From NCBI GenBank assembly GCA_015680685.1, contig MNCI01025195.1, positions 155,277 through 177,079 of the forward strand: a DNA stretch of 21,803 bases, in the 5' to 3' direction. The notes under the pieces were generated by a model. The model did not search any database. It was not told the origin of the DNA and saw only the letters and a list, made by a program, of their open reading frames with translations. The stretch is from Gnetum montanum (lineage: Eukaryota; Streptophyta; Gnetopsida; Gnetales; Gnetaceae). Made by a program: the position numbers and the translations under genes. Positions 20,391-21,803 of the stretch are shown one piece after another (within the stretch, counting starts at the first letter, position 1; every line of letters starts with the position of its first letter).

Positions 20391-20880
20391 CTACCACCTC
20401 AACAAATGGACAACCACATTCCAATTTTCAAATCTCCTCCTTCCAACTCAGTCATGGTGGAGATGGACATCCATGCTAATGATCCATATGTCTTCTAATT
20501 TTTTCTACATCTTTTTTTTTTGTTTTCCATATTTTTTATCTTACAAGTTATTTATTTTACAAACTTTTTTTTTCAAATTTTTTCCCAATTTTGCATCATT
20601 GTTAGTACCTTTGAACTTTTCTTCATTATATTACACTTTCTTATATATTTTAATTTTTTTTTTATTCTATTTTTTTAAGTTTTATTTTTCATTATTTTTG
20701 CTAATAAAAGTGCTTTATTGCTATAGGACACAATGCCACTACTGTTGTTTACTAATGATGGTTTGTGCTTACTGTTGTGATTGTCAATGTCTAGTTTCTA
20801 TTTTTGAATTCTAATGTCTAATGAATATGACATGATTTATTTTTCATGAAATAGGTAGTGATTCCAAGTCATCTACCCAC
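20391..20880 (+). other. T-rich region after pol
   Basis: Past the integrase the strand becomes strongly T-rich (about 20500-20700). It gives a long open run of Phe, Leu and Tyr codons that reflects composition rather than a protein. It is probably the non-coding 3' internal part of the plus-strand element. No LTR block of family A/B is seen. Confidence 0.5.
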
Positions 20881-20910
20881 CCAATAAACTCTATGATTCT
20901 TCTTATTCTA

Positions 20911-21050
20911 GGAGTTTGAGGTCCCTTCCATTAATGAAACTTTTAATCAATTAGTGACCTTGGTAGTTCTAGAATTGCAAAAGATACAAAGGTTTGTATA
21001 CGATGTGACTTCATGGGAACTCAATACTCCTTGTACTCTTCTACTTACTT
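20911..21050 (+). pseudogene. Exon-like open block, family not recognised
   Basis: After a TTCTTATTCTAG acceptor-like site, the plus strand is open for about 46 codons (EFEVPSINETFNQLVTLVVL, then ELQKIQRFVY and more) before a stop near 21050. Its composition is protein-like, unlike the T-rich DNA before it. It could be the remains of an extra ORF downstream of integrase, or chance. Confidence 0.25.
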
Positions 21051-21109
21051 GATTGCTTGGGTATCTTTCATGAACTTTTTACCATTTCATTCCAACCACT
21101 AATAGGAAG

Positions 21110-21290
21110 TCAAATAAATTCTTTCCATGATGTGGTTCCATCTGAAAAAGAGAGAGAGAAAAAAAATGATGGGAATTCAAAGAACACCTATTAGACATAA
21201 TAAAGAAATAAGTCTTTTCATGGTGTGGTTCCCATTTTAGAAAACAAAATATGACGGGAATCCAAAGCACACCCCTTAGACAAATAAATA
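21110..21290 (+). repeat. 85-93-bp tandem repeat with purine tract
   Basis: Two adjacent copies share CATGRTGTGGTTCC, a purine-rich middle, GGGAATYCAAAGMACACC and TTAGACAWAATAAA. The first copy (from about 21110) contains AAAAAGAGAGAGAGAAAAAAAA at 21146-21167. Differences in the purine tract account for the variable period. A polypurine tract of a retroelement is possible but not supported by an LTR start afterwards. Confidence 0.65.
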
Positions 21291-21358
21291 GGCTACAAGC
21301 ATTAGTTATGGGACCAGAAAGACATGCACCCATGCCTAAAGGTTCCCTTTAACTAAGG

Positions 21359-21405
21359 CCCTCTCTCTCTCTCTCACTTCCTACTTCTCTTTTCTTCTCT
21401 TTTTG
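21359..21405 (+). repeat. CT-rich microsatellite
   Basis: A CTCTCTCTCTCTCT run followed by a pyrimidine-rich stretch to about 21405. This is simple-sequence DNA. Confidence 0.8.
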
Positions 21406-21723
21406 GAATGGTTTTTGTTTTATGGAAGCACTCTTGTGTCATGAGTGGATCAACCAGTCTTAGACTCACGATGCAAAGTCACTAAGAAAGGCTAGTTTTG
21501 GTCTAAACTAAGGATGGATCTTCTTAGGTCATTTTAAACACATAATACACAAGAGACTTCTTATGATCTCAATTCAAGACTCCATCTCACCTTCTCAATT
21601 ATCTATTTTCTTGGTGACTGTTTGGGACGCGACCACCAACGAGTGTCCTCGAACAAGATTTAGGTGCTTGCTGGTCTCTGGCAACACCAAGGCCCAGATA
21701 CCTCCAAATAGACTCAGTAGTTA

Positions 21724-21765
21724 ATGTGAGTATGTGTGTGTGTTGTTGTGGTGTGTTGTTGTGAA
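21724..21765 (+). repeat. TG/TTG-rich low-complexity tract
   Basis: GTGTGTGTGTTGTTGTGGTGTGTTGTTGTG-type simple sequence. The bases between the CT tract and this one (21406-21723) show no gene or named repeat. Confidence 0.7.
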
Positions 21766-21803
21766 AAATGAAATGATTGGGTTGTGTGTAAAACTATACT
21801 TAT

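Noticed and set aside
20473-20814. 113-codon open frame rich in Phe, Leu and Tyr, resembling a membrane protein
   Set aside because: The frame is made of T-rich, low-complexity DNA, which gives Phe/Leu codons by composition alone.
21146-21170. Purine tract as the polypurine tract before a 3' LTR
   Set aside because: The sequence after it does not resemble LTR A or B, and the tract lies within a tandem repeat; simple AG expansion is sufficient.
1-21803. CRISPR arrays, tRNA or rRNA genes, bacterial operons
   Set aside because: I saw no regularly spaced repeat-spacer pattern, no cloverleaf with conserved A and B boxes, and no rRNA-like blocks. The few minisatellites have no unique spacers.

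Overview
The window looks like plant nuclear DNA from an intergenic, repeat-filled part of a large genome. It is AT-rich, has no compact gene, and is dominated by old, stop-riddled LTR retrotransposons and a LINE-like relic. The heavy decay and nesting would suit a gymnosperm or another large-genome plant, but the taxon is an inference I cannot test here. I see no intact protein-coding gene, no tRNA or rRNA, and nothing prokaryotic; all coding features are relics.

Positions 1-10019 (minus strand): one Ty3/gypsy element of Tat/Ogre-like type. Read right to left it has gag (from an ATG at 10019, with a CHHC zinc knuckle at 7990-7949), a protease (about 6960-6600) and, after a gap, the start of reverse transcriptase (632-1), which runs off the left edge. 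Protease and RT are separated by about 5.7 kb. This gap is bounded by a donor-like CAG|GTTAGA and an acceptor-like T-tract + GTAG, in matching phase. Inside it, on the plus strand, lie a TATA box, a leader with a good splice donor, and several open blocks with splice-like borders. These look like a decayed multi-exon gene antisense to the retroelement.

Positions 10020-11601: unassigned leader/LTR-like DNA, then two identical 293-bp arms in inverted orientation. A single N sits exactly next to each arm, so this is more likely a scaffolding error than biology.

Positions 11309-14000: two diverged copies of one LTR family (A and B, both plus) with a LINE-like 3' relic between them. LTR B carries a short GGCCC/ATCGAT repeat upstream of its TATA box. 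A 219-bp tandem duplication follows, covering the leader and gag start.

Positions 14100-20390 (plus strand): a nearly complete but dead Ty3/gypsy element. In order it has gag, a Gln/Pro-rich linker, protease, RT, RNase H and integrase without a chromodomain (Athila-like). Stops mostly sit where the family has Gln, Trp or Arg. Several catalytic Asp residues read Asn and zinc-ligand Cys read Tyr, a pattern that fits C-to-T decay on both strands. A 43-bp tandem duplication disrupts the integrase core.

Positions 20390-21803: T-rich DNA, one exon-like open block, an 85-93-bp repeat with a purine tract, and CT and TG microsatellites. No LTR A/B copy was recognised here, so the 3' LTR of the plus element is either outside the window or lost.
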